DNA of 64,000 nt from Natronosalvus rutilus (GCF_024204665.1 NZ_CP100355.1:2771451-2835450), one strand, 5' to 3'. Counted from the stretch's first letter, positions 26,601-34,856 are shown. Made by a program: numbers and translations. The notes: generated by a model not told the origin, from the letters alone.

Positions 26601-26768
26601 ATGCCCGCCGACCCCACGATACTCGAGACAGCCATCCTCGCCATCGCGATCACGGTGACCGCCTACGCGACCGTTCGAGACCGCCTTTCGAGCAACCATC
26701 CCGGTCGAAGAGGCCAAAGAGGACTAGCTGCCCGGCGAGTACCTCGCCCGATAGAACAGAGTGGATAA
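26601..26768 (+). CDS. Small single-TM protein, 55 aa
   Basis: The ATG at 26601 opens a frame with one membrane helix (ILETAILAIAITVTAYATV) and a very basic C-terminal tail (RGQRGLAARRVPRP). It follows the polytopic protein by 28 bases on the same strand and could be a last small subunit. The short length keeps confidence modest. Confidence 0.45.
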   Translation: MPADPTILETAILAIAITVTAYATVRDRLSSNHPGRRGQRGLAARRVPRPIEQSG

Positions 26769-26808
26769 CGGAACCTCGATGACGTAGACGTCAGGCCGCG
26801 GGTCAATC

Positions 26809-29013
26809 CTACCTCTGACGCCCGAATCTTTCTGCCTCTCCTGCAAACATGACGTCTCTCAAAATGCGTTCGACGAGGTCGTCATGGGAGAGGTCATCGT
26901 AATCATCGTACCGCTCTCGCAATTGGGCCTCCTGCCCTGCAGTAAAGTAGAGATCTAGTTTCTCGTCGGCCTCTGCGGCCGGTACAGAATCGGCTGCCGT
27001 ACTTATTGCTGCCGACTCACTCGTAACCTCCGACTCCGACTCGGTACCAGAAACCACGTCGTCAGACGAGACGTCGCCCTCCGTCTCTCGAGACGACCCT
27101 TCCTCGGCGGTTTCCCTAGCCTGCTCTCTATCGTCCTGAGAGTCCGAAGAGTCCGACCCGGGCAGGTATTGGTCAACCTCTTCTCGGGATTCAACGACGG
27201 TGAGGTCGTCAATATCAATCCCGTACGTCGATTTGAGAGCAGCCACATAGGTTGGCCATTTCCACGCCGTCATAGCGCTCTCTGCAAGGCGAATCTCGTG
27301 CCGGGCATGGGCCTCGGCCTCCTCCGAGATGTCCTCGATCACCTCTTCGACTTTCGTCTCGAGGTCATCAACGTCGTCGAATTCGAATTCGTCTTCGGGA
27401 CCCGTATCGACCAGTGTGAGGCGCTGTTTCTGGTCGCTCTTATAGTTCTCCTCGAAGTGACGTTCGAGTTGACCTTTGAACGATTCATCGACACAGTCGT
27501 ACTCATCGGTATAGAGCCACTCGCTACGTTTTTCTTCGGGATCCCAGTCGTCGGGGGGCGTCCAGAGGTCTAGTCGCTCTGTTTCCGCTATGGTTCGGTC
27601 CTCAGTGGGTGGCGTATGGACACCGAGGTACGCGGGTTGTTTGCTTTCGTGGAACGCCGCGGGGTGAGCAATTCCCAACTTAGCGTGGATCGCGACGTGG
27701 TTTTTGAACTCGGCTGTTTCTGGATACTCCCAATTCCGACTGGTCGAGGGGCTTCGCCCGGGTTTGTGATCACTATCGATGCGCTGGCGACCGCGATAGT
27801 TGTAAACCTTCCATTCCCCTTTGTTATCCGCGTAGGGACTGTTCTGGGGATATGGCTTGAGGATGGGAATGGGTACTTTCCCAGTTTTCGCGTCGAAGTA
27901 TGCCCGTGTCGCGTTCTTGATCTTCCGGTAGGCTTCCCTTGCCATCTCGTCGTCCGGATTGATTCCGGTCTTTGACGTGTTGAACGGGAGGTCCTCTGCA
28001 CTTTCCGTGGACCACATGTCGGCACGGATGACGAGTCGTTTGTCACCCGTGGCGGGGTTAAACTGGTTCAGCCCGCCCCTGACACCAAATCCAGCTTCCT
28101 CGTCAGTACGGTTTGAGAGTATTTTCCGACCGTTTGCATACAACGTAACGCCGGACTCGTCCGAATCGGCTTTTGTTTTCAGCCCGACCCGGACGTCCAT
28201 CATTACGTCGCCTTCGTAATCCCCGGTCGAAGGCCGGAGAAGAAGTTTCGGGTAACACCGCGGATAGAGGCCGTCGAACGGGGACCAGCTCAGTGAAAGG
28301 TCACTTTCGGCGGTAAGCGGATCACCGTTGATGGAGATGTTTACCTGAACGTCACGGGACTCAGGGAGGTCGTCGGAAATATATAGGTCGTACGTGTCCG
28401 CGAGATATTCGTCAAGCGGCTTTTCGACATCATCGGAGACATCATCGGCACCCATTTCCCGCCCCCAGGCGAATTTCAGATCCTTGATCTCGATGACGGT
28501 AGTGCCCTTGGATTCAGAGAGATCTTCGTGGGCCTCGAGGTCGGTGATTTTGGATACGGAGTATTCACGCTTCTCCTCATCGTGAAGCCACTCGTCGATA
28601 TCGATGGTGAGTTCGGATCCAGCGTCAGCCAGCTCGAAGCGTGTATATACCGTAAGTTTGTGTCCAAGCGCGACTGATGCGCGTTTGAGGCCGATGCCTG
28701 CCCAGCCGATGGAATCGTAGTGGTCTTCACTTTGGACACTATCACCGAGGCTGAAAATCGCTTCCAGGTCTTTGGGTGGTATCCCGCCACCGTCATCGAG
28801 GATTCGGAGAGTGTTGGTGGTTTCGTCGTACTCGATATCGATGTTGATCTGGTCTCGGAACCCGTAGCGCTCTTGTGCGTCGATTGCGTTGTCAACGAGT
28901 TCACAGATTGCCCCACGAGTAGAGATTTCTTTGGCTAAGTTGGCCCATACCGCCTTGTTTGCCCCGAATGTGACCTTTTCCGGAATTTTATGTAGGTTGG
29001 CGTCGTTAGTCAT
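26809..29013 (-). CDS. GHKL (HSP90/MutL/MORC-like) ATPase, 734 aa
   Basis: The Bergerat ATP-binding fold is clear: N-box ELVDNAIDA (Glu38, Asn42), G1 box DDGGGI (about 73-78) and G2 box GIGLKRAS (about 106-113). The arrangement is closest to MORC/HSP90-type proteins rather than histidine kinases. A middle beta-rich transducer region, acidic helices and a ~70-residue acidic linker follow, ending in a small helical domain (FTAGQEAQLRERYDDYDDLS). MORC-type ATPases in prokaryotes often pair with nucleases in defence or DNA-management systems. Here a possible nuclease is divergently encoded across an operator-like repeat. Confidence 0.85.
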   Translation of the reverse strand: MTNDANLHKIPEKVTFGANKAVWANLAKEISTRGAICELVDNAIDAQERYGFRDQINIDIEYDETTNTLRILDDGGGIPPKDLEAIFSLGDSVQSEDHYDSIGWAGIGLKRASVALGHKLTVYTRFELADAGSELTIDIDEWLHDEEKREYSVSKITDLEAHEDLSESKGTTVIEIKDLKFAWGREMGADDVSDDVEKPLDEYLADTYDLYISDDLPESRDVQVNISINGDPLTAESDLSLSWSPFDGLYPRCYPKLLLRPSTGDYEGDVMMDVRVGLKTKADSDESGVTLYANGRKILSNRTDEEAGFGVRGGLNQFNPATGDKRLVIRADMWSTESAEDLPFNTSKTGINPDDEMAREAYRKIKNATRAYFDAKTGKVPIPILKPYPQNSPYADNKGEWKVYNYRGRQRIDSDHKPGRSPSTSRNWEYPETAEFKNHVAIHAKLGIAHPAAFHESKQPAYLGVHTPPTEDRTIAETERLDLWTPPDDWDPEEKRSEWLYTDEYDCVDESFKGQLERHFEENYKSDQKQRLTLVDTGPEDEFEFDDVDDLETKVEEVIEDISEEAEAHARHEIRLAESAMTAWKWPTYVAALKSTYGIDIDDLTVVESREEVDQYLPGSDSSDSQDDREQARETAEEGSSRETEGDVSSDDVVSGTESESEVTSESAAISTAADSVPAAEADEKLDLYFTAGQEAQLRERYDDYDDLSHDDLVERILRDVMFAGEAERFGRQR

Positions 29014-29079
29014 AATACCCCTGAGCGTCTCTTAGTGTGGACCCTCACAATAACTATTTAGTGATACAACTTACTTAAA

Positions 29080-29099
29080 CCTTAGCCAGATGGCTAAGG
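29080..29099. promoter_or_regulatory. Inverted-repeat operator between divergent ATPase and nuclease-like genes
   Basis: CCTTAGCC and GGCTAAGG form a perfect 8-bp inverted repeat around AGAT. Related half-sites occur at 29183-29189 (CTTAGGC) and 29211-29217 (GGCTAAG), flanking a TATA-like TTTATATA (29195-29202) about 30 bases before the ATG at 29231. A dimeric repressor bound here could control both directions. Confidence 0.55.
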
Positions 29100-29230
29100 C
29101 ATGCTACCAACTATCATAGATAGGCCATCTGCACAATCTGTGCTAATCAGTAGCACGCGACATGGGTGGTTCAGGGCCGGATCTTAGGCTAGCGTTTATA
29201 TATTCATCATGGCTAAGAATTGCGTGCTAG

Positions 29231-29770
29231 ATGAGTTCGAAAGGTACCAACGGTCACCCTAAAACGTCCCTTAGTGGCGTGGGGGCGATCTACAACGCCG
29301 CCAGGGGGCGGTACACCACCGAAACCTCCTGCCTCCACCGACTGTGGCGCCAACGCTTCCCCGGTGCCCGTATGGAAACCGAGGCGATGCTCGGCACCAA
29401 AATGGTTGGGCGCAACCCCGCACACTGGACGCGCGGGTGTGGCGCACGCCACGTGGATCTCATGTCCCCTGTTTGGTCGGCGAATCCGCCGTATCGCATC
29501 GTTGAAGCGAAACGTTTCGTGACGCCGGGCAACCTCGACGCGGCTGTCGGGTCGCTCGTTCTCGAACGAGCGCTCCTCGAGGCCGAGTCCAACGTCGCGC
29601 CGCATGAAATCCACCCCGTGGCGGCCTTCGACGGCGCGGCGTTCGACCCTTACGGTGACATCCCCGAGACGATGCGGGTCATGGTCCAGTGCATCGACGA
29701 ACTTGGCATCACCCTCGAACTCGCCACCGGTAACGGGTTCGTTTCCTTGAACGAGGTGGTCGTACGGTGA
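29231..29770 (+). CDS. Putative PD-(D/E)XK nuclease-like protein, 179 aa
   Basis: The segment RHVDLMSPVW...YRIVEAKRF (about residues 75-97) has the D...(E)xK spacing of the PD-(D/E)XK nuclease core: Asp at the end of one strand and Glu-Ala-Lys at the end of the next. An N-terminal helix-rich part precedes it. The gene is probably leaderless, because a TATA-like box lies about 30 bases upstream. Its stop overlaps the GTG of the next gene. The nuclease call is motif-based and uncertain. Confidence 0.5.
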   Translation: MSSKGTNGHPKTSLSGVGAIYNAARGRYTTETSCLHRLWRQRFPGARMETEAMLGTKMVGRNPAHWTRGCGARHVDLMSPVWSANPPYRIVEAKRFVTPGNLDAAVGSLVLERALLEAESNVAPHEIHPVAAFDGAAFDPYGDIPETMRVMVQCIDELGITLELATGNGFVSLNEVVVR

Positions 29771-30138
29771 CTACCGTAGACCTCGGTGTCCTACTCCGCG
29801 AAGCTGACGACATGGGCGTCTCCACCGTTGTTGCAGAACGAACTGAACTTGCCCACGGCGAACTGGCGCTCATCATCTACGGTGATGACGAGGCGAAGAA
29901 TCTGCTGTCCTACCAACTCGCCGCCGTCGACTCCGTTCGTGTCCTTGGCCACCAGTACCGCCTCACGGCGAACGCTATCTCCGCATCACTTCGGACAGCG
30001 GATTCAGCAGAGGATGACCTGCTCCTCCTCGACGACGAGCGGAACCCCGCAAGCGGCGTCCTAGCGCTCGCCCAGCACGCCGCCGTACAGGAGGCACAAG
30101 CCGGGTACGGGGAGGTGACGGCTATCCATGGCGAGTGA
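29767..30138 (+). CDS. Hypothetical protein, 123 aa
   Basis: It starts with a GTG overlapping the previous stop (GTGA) and ends inside the start of the TFB gene (11-base overlap). The protein is mixed alpha/beta, with helix LGVLLREADDMG and strand ELALIIYGDDEA, and lacks cysteines or signals. The tight coupling suggests it works with the nuclease-like protein or TFB. Confidence 0.6.
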   Translation: MTTVDLGVLLREADDMGVSTVVAERTELAHGELALIIYGDDEAKNLLSYQLAAVDSVRVLGHQYRLTANAISASLRTADSAEDDLLLLDDERNPASGVLALAQHAAVQEAQAGYGEVTAIHGE

Positions 30139-31105
30139 TCCACGGGACGACTCTGCTACGACGGATCCTGGTCTAGCGGCCCCTGGCAACGCCTGTCCGA
30201 ACTGTGAGCCTGGAATACTCGAAAGCGGGCGCAGTGAGACGTACTGCGACAACTGCGGGTACACGGTCAACACCACGAACATCGACCCCGGCCCAGAGTG
30301 GCGCGCATTTGACGACGACAGCGAGGACCCATCGAGGGTGGGGGCGCCGTCGACACCTACACTTCACGACAAAGGCCTTTCCACTACTATCGGTCACTCG
30401 ACCGACGACCAGCAACTCGGTGGGGATCAAAATGGTGACCGCCGCCAGCGGAAGTTGAACCGCATCAGTCAGACGCGCAACAGCCGAGAACGTACCCTCA
30501 GGGAACTACTATCGGAAAATAAGCGCATGTGCGACGCCCTCGAGTACGGGAAAAACGTCGAGGAGACGGCTAGTGTCATCATCCGGAAGGCAGTTGATGA
30601 GGAACTCCATCTAGGCCGCTCGATAGAGGCAGTCGCATCAGCAGCTGTCTACGCGGCTGCACGTATCGATAGCCGTCCGTGCGCGTGGGAAGACATCGTC
30701 ATCATCTCGCGCCTGGAGGACGAGGGTCGGATAGTACGCACATACAAGGCGTTGAACCGCGAACTTGCCCTCGAAGTCGAGCCCCCCAGCTACCGCACCC
30801 ACGTTAACCCTGTCGCCGAGAAACTGAACACTGCGATCAACCTCGCTGGTGACGAGGAAGATGACAATATTGATGAGGAACCTGGGAAGGTAACGCGTGA
30901 GGATCGCCTGGCCGCACAACAACTTGTAGAGAAAGCACAACAGACAGGGGCCGCGTCCGGAAAAGATCCTCGCTGTCTCGCGGCAGCAGCGATCTACGTA
31001 GTTCTTGAAGACGAGTTCACCCAACGGGAGTTCACCGAGTACGCGGCTATCTCACGACCGACACTCCAGAAACACGCCGCTGAACTACGCGACCTACAGG
31101 ATTGA
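30128..31105 (+). CDS. Transcription initiation factor TFB, element-encoded
   Basis: An N-terminal zinc ribbon has CPNC (23-26) and CDNC (40-43). Two cyclin-like repeats follow (about 110-205 and 215-325), with typical helices such as EETASVIIRKAVDEELHLGRSIEAVASAAVYAAAR and the second-repeat CLAAAAIYVVLEDE. TFB recruits RNA polymerase to TATA/BRE promoters. At 325 residues the length is normal. Haloarchaea carry several TFBs; this one is translationally coupled to two element genes and likely redirects transcription to element promoters. Confidence 0.9.
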   Translation: MASDPRDDSATTDPGLAAPGNACPNCEPGILESGRSETYCDNCGYTVNTTNIDPGPEWRAFDDDSEDPSRVGAPSTPTLHDKGLSTTIGHSTDDQQLGGDQNGDRRQRKLNRISQTRNSRERTLRELLSENKRMCDALEYGKNVEETASVIIRKAVDEELHLGRSIEAVASAAVYAAARIDSRPCAWEDIVIISRLEDEGRIVRTYKALNRELALEVEPPSYRTHVNPVAEKLNTAINLAGDEEDDNIDEEPGKVTREDRLAAQQLVEKAQQTGAASGKDPRCLAAAAIYVVLEDEFTQREFTEYAAISRPTLQKHAAELRDLQD

Positions 31106-31274
31106 TTCTTCCTTCTAAGTGTCTTTTCCGTCAAGAGAGATGTCTGAACTGACATGTATCTCATACTGTAACCCATGTCCGTCTGGGCGATGGTTTAGCA
31201 CCTCCTATCAGCACGACTGTCGCAACCTATCACCGCCCAAGATAGTTTCAACAAGGCCGCTGGATCGAACACTG

Positions 31275-32393
31275 TCATTCGTCGTCGAACACCTCGCTCA
31301 CGTCTTCACCCAGCTCACTTGCTTCGATATGAGAATACATCTGCGAGGTCGTCTTCGGATCGGCGTGGCGGAGCATCCGTTGAGCGGTCGCGGCGTCGCG
31401 CTCGCGAAAGAGCGTTTCGCCGACGCCTCGACGAGCGCCGTGTAGCGTGAGATAGTCGCCGTCCTCGAGGTCGGGGATGTCTGCCTCCTCGGAGAACCGT
31501 TTCAACAGTGTGCGTACGCCCGATGTCGAGAGCGACGGCGGTTCGATGCCGGTCTCGAGGACATACTCCCACGGATTGCCCTCCGGTTTCTCGTGTCCGG
31601 CGTCATCGATCGCCCCGTACAGCGACGGAGGATGCCGAGAAGGGAAGACCGGCCACCCGTCGGCCGGCGGGTCGACGATCTGGTACAGCCGCTCGAGAGG
31701 CGCGACCGCCTTCGACGTGAGTGGCGTCTCTTCGCGTTGCTGGTTCTTCCCCAGGACGGTGATCGTCCCGTCCTCGAGGTCGACGCTGTGCCATCGGAGG
31801 CCGTTACGCCGGACGTCGTTCCGGTCGGCGAGGATCTCGGCGCCGCGTACGCCCGAGTACGCGAGGACGGTGACGAGCGCCCGGTCACGAACTTCCTCGA
31901 TAGCGTCCGATCCTTTCTCGTCGATCGCTTCCCGAGCTCGTTCGTCGACGTAGTTCACGATCGCCCGGCGCTGCTCGACGCTCCAGAACTGTTGATCGCC
32001 GCTGTTCGAGGACGGACGCGGCGGCATGTCGTCTTTCGCGACCTGTTTCTCCGCCGGGTTCTCCGCGAGGTAGTCATATTTGACTGCCCAGGAGAGGAAC
32101 GCCGACACCTGGTTGTAGTAGGTCCACGCCGTCGAGGCGGCGATTCCGCCGTCGACGTCCTCCGACTGGCCCGCTTCGACGCGCCGATCGAGATGGGCGG
32201 CGTAGTTCCCCATCGTGCGTTTGCTCACGCCCTCGAGCGTGTCGACGCCACGATCGTCACACCAACTGATCCACTTCTCGAGCACGCGGTCGAGATTCTT
32301 CGCGTAGTTCCCCGACTGGCGCTCGAGGAACTCTGCCTTCGCGTCTTCGAGCCGTTTTCCCTGGGGTGCAGGCCCTGAATTGCTGGTTTCCAT
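31275..32393 (-). CDS. Tyrosine recombinase / integrase (XerC/D family), 372 aa
   Basis: Catalytic residues are visible: Arg183 (YSGVRGAE), a beta-hairpin Lys near 216, His318 and Arg321 (LHGARRG), His343 (LRHADPKT) and nucleophile Tyr353 (MYSHIE). An N-terminal SAM-like core-binding domain covers about 15-115. The length is normal for a complete, probably active enzyme. Its 3' end faces the 31.1 kb junction between modules, as expected if an attachment site lies there. It probably integrates and excises the element. Confidence 0.92.
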   Translation of the reverse strand: METSNSGPAPQGKRLEDAKAEFLERQSGNYAKNLDRVLEKWISWCDDRGVDTLEGVSKRTMGNYAAHLDRRVEAGQSEDVDGGIAASTAWTYYNQVSAFLSWAVKYDYLAENPAEKQVAKDDMPPRPSSNSGDQQFWSVEQRRAIVNYVDERAREAIDEKGSDAIEEVRDRALVTVLAYSGVRGAEILADRNDVRRNGLRWHSVDLEDGTITVLGKNQQREETPLTSKAVAPLERLYQIVDPPADGWPVFPSRHPPSLYGAIDDAGHEKPEGNPWEYVLETGIEPPSLSTSGVRTLLKRFSEEADIPDLEDGDYLTLHGARRGVGETLFRERDAATAQRMLRHADPKTTSQMYSHIEASELGEDVSEVFDDE

Positions 32394-32658
32394 CGAGTCA
32401 GCTTCATAGACAGCGGCGACCCTAGTAAATCCACCGCAGACTATTGGTCTAATGTGCTGTGTGCTGTTGTCGTTTGTCGGACTGTGGTTTCAGGCTTTGA
32501 GAGTCTCGAAATCGTGAGATTAGCGGGTTTTGCAGGGACCAGTATATCGTATGTCGCCATATGTTTTGGTTGACTCCATCCCTAGATACGAAACGGCAAG
32601 AAACCAACGTCTGACGCTTGTTAGCTCACGGATAGGAAACGGAGGGGTTTGAGGATTG

Positions 32659-33072
32659 TTACTCTCTTCGGAATTTCACCGAGAACTTGAACTCGTCAGG
32701 GGTACCCCCTGATCTCTTTGCTTTTATTGCGAGAACATAATCCCCATCATGGAAGTAGGGGTGCTCATCCTCGTTGGTGATGGTTGTGGCATCCTTCAGT
32801 CGAGATGAGTTCTCTGATCTGAATTCCCACCATACGTTCTCATCTTCCTCGAAAAACGCCACTTCCTCTTTAGGAAGGATATACGCCCTGATGTTGGTGT
32901 TGGGGCTTCGAGCTATTGCCCGAATCACCCACGTTTCCTTCTTGTTAGGATCAACGTCGATATCCCAGTACTTCAGAGGGTCATCTCGCGGAAGTGTTAC
33001 TGTCTCGTCGATCTGGTACTCAGGGCGGTCCGGTCCGTTTCCGCGACCGGGATTCTCGGGTTTCTGACTCAT
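32659..33072 (-). CDS. Hypothetical protein, 137 aa
   Basis: The first 30 residues are polar and proline-rich. The remainder is a beta-rich domain with strands ETWVIRAIARSP, EVAFFEEDENVWWEF and FKFSVKFRRE, an immunoglobulin-like or C2-like appearance. There is no signal or membrane helix. The 265 bases between it and the integrase contain no gene that I support. Function is unknown. Confidence 0.6.
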   Translation of the reverse strand: MSQKPENPGRGNGPDRPEYQIDETVTLPRDDPLKYWDIDVDPNKKETWVIRAIARSPNTNIRAYILPKEEVAFFEEDENVWWEFRSENSSRLKDATTITNEDEHPYFHDGDYVLAIKAKRSGGTPDEFKFSVKFRRE

Positions 33073-33248
33073 ACAGCATACGAGCTTTGTAGCGGTATCG
33101 TATTTAAACTGCCGCTACCGGAGTGAAAGTGTTCGTTCCAGACTCAGGTCCAGTATCACTCGTTCTAGTCGATCGTTGCAAATCTCATCGTCGATAGTCG
33201 AAGGACTATCTTTTCGGTGTAGGAGAACTGTGCCAAGTTATTCCTTCT

Positions 33249-33479
33249 TCAAGCGAACGTTACGACCCCGCCTGCTCCGGTTCCCCCCTCCCCCCCTCCG
33301 TCCGAGTCCTCTTCGACGCGATCTCGAGCCCGGGACGCTCGACCCGCCTCGGTCGCCGGCCAGTCCTTGCGTCGGAACTCGCCCGGGTGTTCGGTGTTGA
33401 CGTGCTCGGCGAGCTCGGCAGCGCCGCCAGTCGAGTGCGAACACACCGGTGATGGACAAACGAAGGATCGTAGTGTCAT
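33249..33479 (-). CDS. Small C2H2 zinc-finger protein, 76 aa
   Basis: The segment FVCPSPVCSHSTGGAAELAEHVNTEH has Cys-x4-Cys and His-x4-His spacing as in a C2H2-type finger. An acidic, glycine-rich C-terminal tail follows. I prefer the ATG at 33479; a GTG at 33503 directly after the upstream stop is an alternative. Such single-finger proteins are common in haloarchaeal proviruses and are presumed DNA- or protein-binding regulators. Confidence 0.65.
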   Translation of the reverse strand: MTLRSFVCPSPVCSHSTGGAAELAEHVNTEHPGEFRRKDWPATEAGRASRARDRVEEDSDGGGEGGTGAGGVVTFA

Positions 33480-33503
33480 TGATGCCCTATTGATTTCCAG
33501 CAC

Positions 33504-33629
33504 CTATTTGCACATCGTCTCGGCGCCGAGTATATCGCAAAACAGGAGTTCACCCGTTCCGAGTATCCCGAACACCAAGAATGCTATCAGTAAGAGAAGC
33601 GCGAGGACCGCCGCTGCAATATTCTCCAT
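33504..33629 (-). CDS. Small single-TM protein, 41 aa
   Basis: An ATG at 33629 opens 42 codons encoding one long membrane helix (AAAVLALLLLIAFLVFGILG) and a short outer tail with two cysteines. Its stop abuts the alternative GTG of the zinc-finger gene, so the two are likely cotranscribed. A hydrophobic stretch of this quality in the operon strand favours a real gene. Confidence 0.5.
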   Translation of the reverse strand: MENIAAAVLALLLLIAFLVFGILGTGELLFCDILGAETMCK

Positions 33630-33685
33630 AGACTAACATTGTTCTCATGATACATAATAACTGACCAACTCGTCCGGGCTATCGA

Positions 33686-34201
33686 TCACAGCCAGTCCAC
33701 CTTTTCTCGTTCACGTTGCTGCGCTTCAGAAGAGAATTTATAATCCTCATCGCGAGATGGAACCGGCCCTAAACGATCGAACTCGTACGTCTGGAACTCA
33801 TGTTCCTCAGAGGTTTCGTAAACACCAAACGGCCCGTACTTCTTTGTCGCAGTGACAGTCGTATACCGAACTCTGTATAATACCTCTTCATTCAAGAAGT
33901 ACACGAGTTCCCCCTTTTTCGCAGGGATACTGCCACCTGCACTTAGATTCCCTTTTATGGGTGCCCCCCGCTCACACTCCACAAATACTTCGACCTCATC
34001 TCTTGATGCGTAGACATCAGTATAACCATATGAATTAGATGAATATACGGTATGTTCAAGTTTGATATCGTTGGTCTCAAATCCAAATCCTAGGAGCCAT
34101 TCAATGGCGAGATTTTTCATTTGAACGTGCTCCTTTGATTCGGACTTATGCTGGTCAGTAACGTACGGCCAAGAATCAGAGACCTCGAGGTTTTTCGTCA
34201 T
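33686..34201 (-). CDS. Hypothetical protein, possible PD-(D/E)XK-like fold, 171 aa
   Basis: The order of a helix with Glu (SKEHVQMKNLAIEWLLGFGF), a strand with Asp (YGYTDVYA) and a strand ending ECE (VEVFVECERG) is similar to restriction-endonuclease-like folds, with Glu in place of the usual Lys. The gene is A/T-richer than the core genome. A cytosolic nuclease-like role is possible but unproven. Confidence 0.5.
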   Translation of the reverse strand: MTKNLEVSDSWPYVTDQHKSESKEHVQMKNLAIEWLLGFGFETNDIKLEHTVYSSNSYGYTDVYASRDEVEVFVECERGAPIKGNLSAGGSIPAKKGELVYFLNEEVLYRVRYTTVTATKKYGPFGVYETSEEHEFQTYEFDRLGPVPSRDEDYKFSSEAQQREREKVDWL

Positions 34202-34268
34202 TCTCTGCTATTTCTCCTCAGAACATGTTCCCGACCCTTATCTAAAACTAGTTCTGTTCGCCGGACGC

Positions 34269-34415
34269 TCATGGCCCTACAGTTTGAAACCGGTCGTCGT
34301 CTTCACGACACTGGTAACAGACGTCGATCATCTCGTCTACGTTGAGCGGAATTCGGGTTTGTGCATCTCGCTCCTCGCACACTTCACAGGTCCCGAGCTC
34401 GTATTCACCGGACAT
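34269..34415 (-). CDS. Zinc-ribbon microprotein, 48 aa
   Basis: The ATG at 34415 overlaps the end of the gene before it. The protein contains CEVC (10-13) and CYQC (33-36), a complete four-cysteine zinc ribbon, with acidic residues around. The spacing and overlap indicate a translated gene despite its size. The role is probably regulatory or an RNA/DNA-binding accessory. Confidence 0.6.
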   Translation of the reverse strand: MSGEYELGTCEVCEERDAQTRIPLNVDEMIDVCYQCREDDDRFQTVGP

Positions 34416-34620
34416 CTTTTACTCTCCATACACCCGAATCGTTTTCTACCAGGCCCTGCGTCTCAAGTCGAGAGAGGGATTCTTTGACTTCTTCTGGTTC
34501 GTATCCGTATTTAGATTGCATCGTGATCTTTAGACTCTTCTCGGTGTTCTCCTGAATGGGGACGCTCGCGATCTCCAGATTCTTCAATATCCTATCTTCG
34601 AGCAGTTGTGTGTTGGTCAT
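34405..34620 (-). CDS. Small winged-helix protein, 71 aa
   Basis: I chose the ATG at 34620 (MTNTQLLEDRIL). The order of helices and the end (PEEVKESLSRLETQGLVENDSGVWRV) match a compact winged-helix DNA-binding domain with its wing. It precedes and overlaps the zinc-ribbon microprotein, suggesting a two-gene regulatory unit. Confidence 0.6.
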   Translation of the reverse strand: MTNTQLLEDRILKNLEIASVPIQENTEKSLKITMQSKYGYEPEEVKESLSRLETQGLVENDSGVWRVKDVR

Positions 34621-34679
34621 GATTCGCGTATTGTTGCCAATCATGAATAAATCTGCCCGCTCGGTTTATTTCAGGCCGG

Positions 34680-34856
34680 TCACTCCTTCGTCGACGACAT
34701 GATCTCGAGCCACGGGTCCCGGTTCGCTTCCTCGATCCGCTCCAGGGCGTGACGCTCGCAGTAGTACTCGGTGCGCTGGGTGACTCGACGTCGGTTTTTG
34801 ACGTTGAACCGGTAGTCTGTGGTCCGGTCGCAGTCACGCCACTCGCACGAGAGCAT
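34680..34856 (-). CDS. Small treble-clef/zinc protein, 58 aa
   Basis: The ATG at 34856 gives MLSCEWRDCDR...YYCERHALE: Cys-x4-Cys followed about 25 residues later by Cys-x2-His, a plausible metal site. Helices follow (ALERIEEANRD). The longer in-frame extension lacks support. It lies upstream of the wHTH gene in the same direction with a 60-base gap. Confidence 0.55.
   Translation of the reverse strand: MLSCEWRDCDRTTDYRFNVKNRRRVTQRTEYYCERHALERIEEANRDPWLEIMSSTKE

Larger units (their letters stand above)
3622..31105. mobile_element. Module A: putative integrated virus-like / membrane-vesicle or DNA-transfer element (limits approximate)
   Basis: A run of about 24 plus-strand genes encodes secreted, membrane and ATPase proteins with almost no housekeeping function. 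It is followed by a GHKL ATPase, a possible nuclease and a mobile TFB. The region lies between glycosylation genes and an integrase. The ATPase plus many small membrane proteins and secreted proteins is what one sees in pleomorphic haloviruses, vesicle-forming plasmids such as pR1SE, or conjugative elements, but gene order and protein sizes do not match any that I know. The borders are inferred from gene content only; no flanking direct repeats were identified. Confidence 0.6.
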
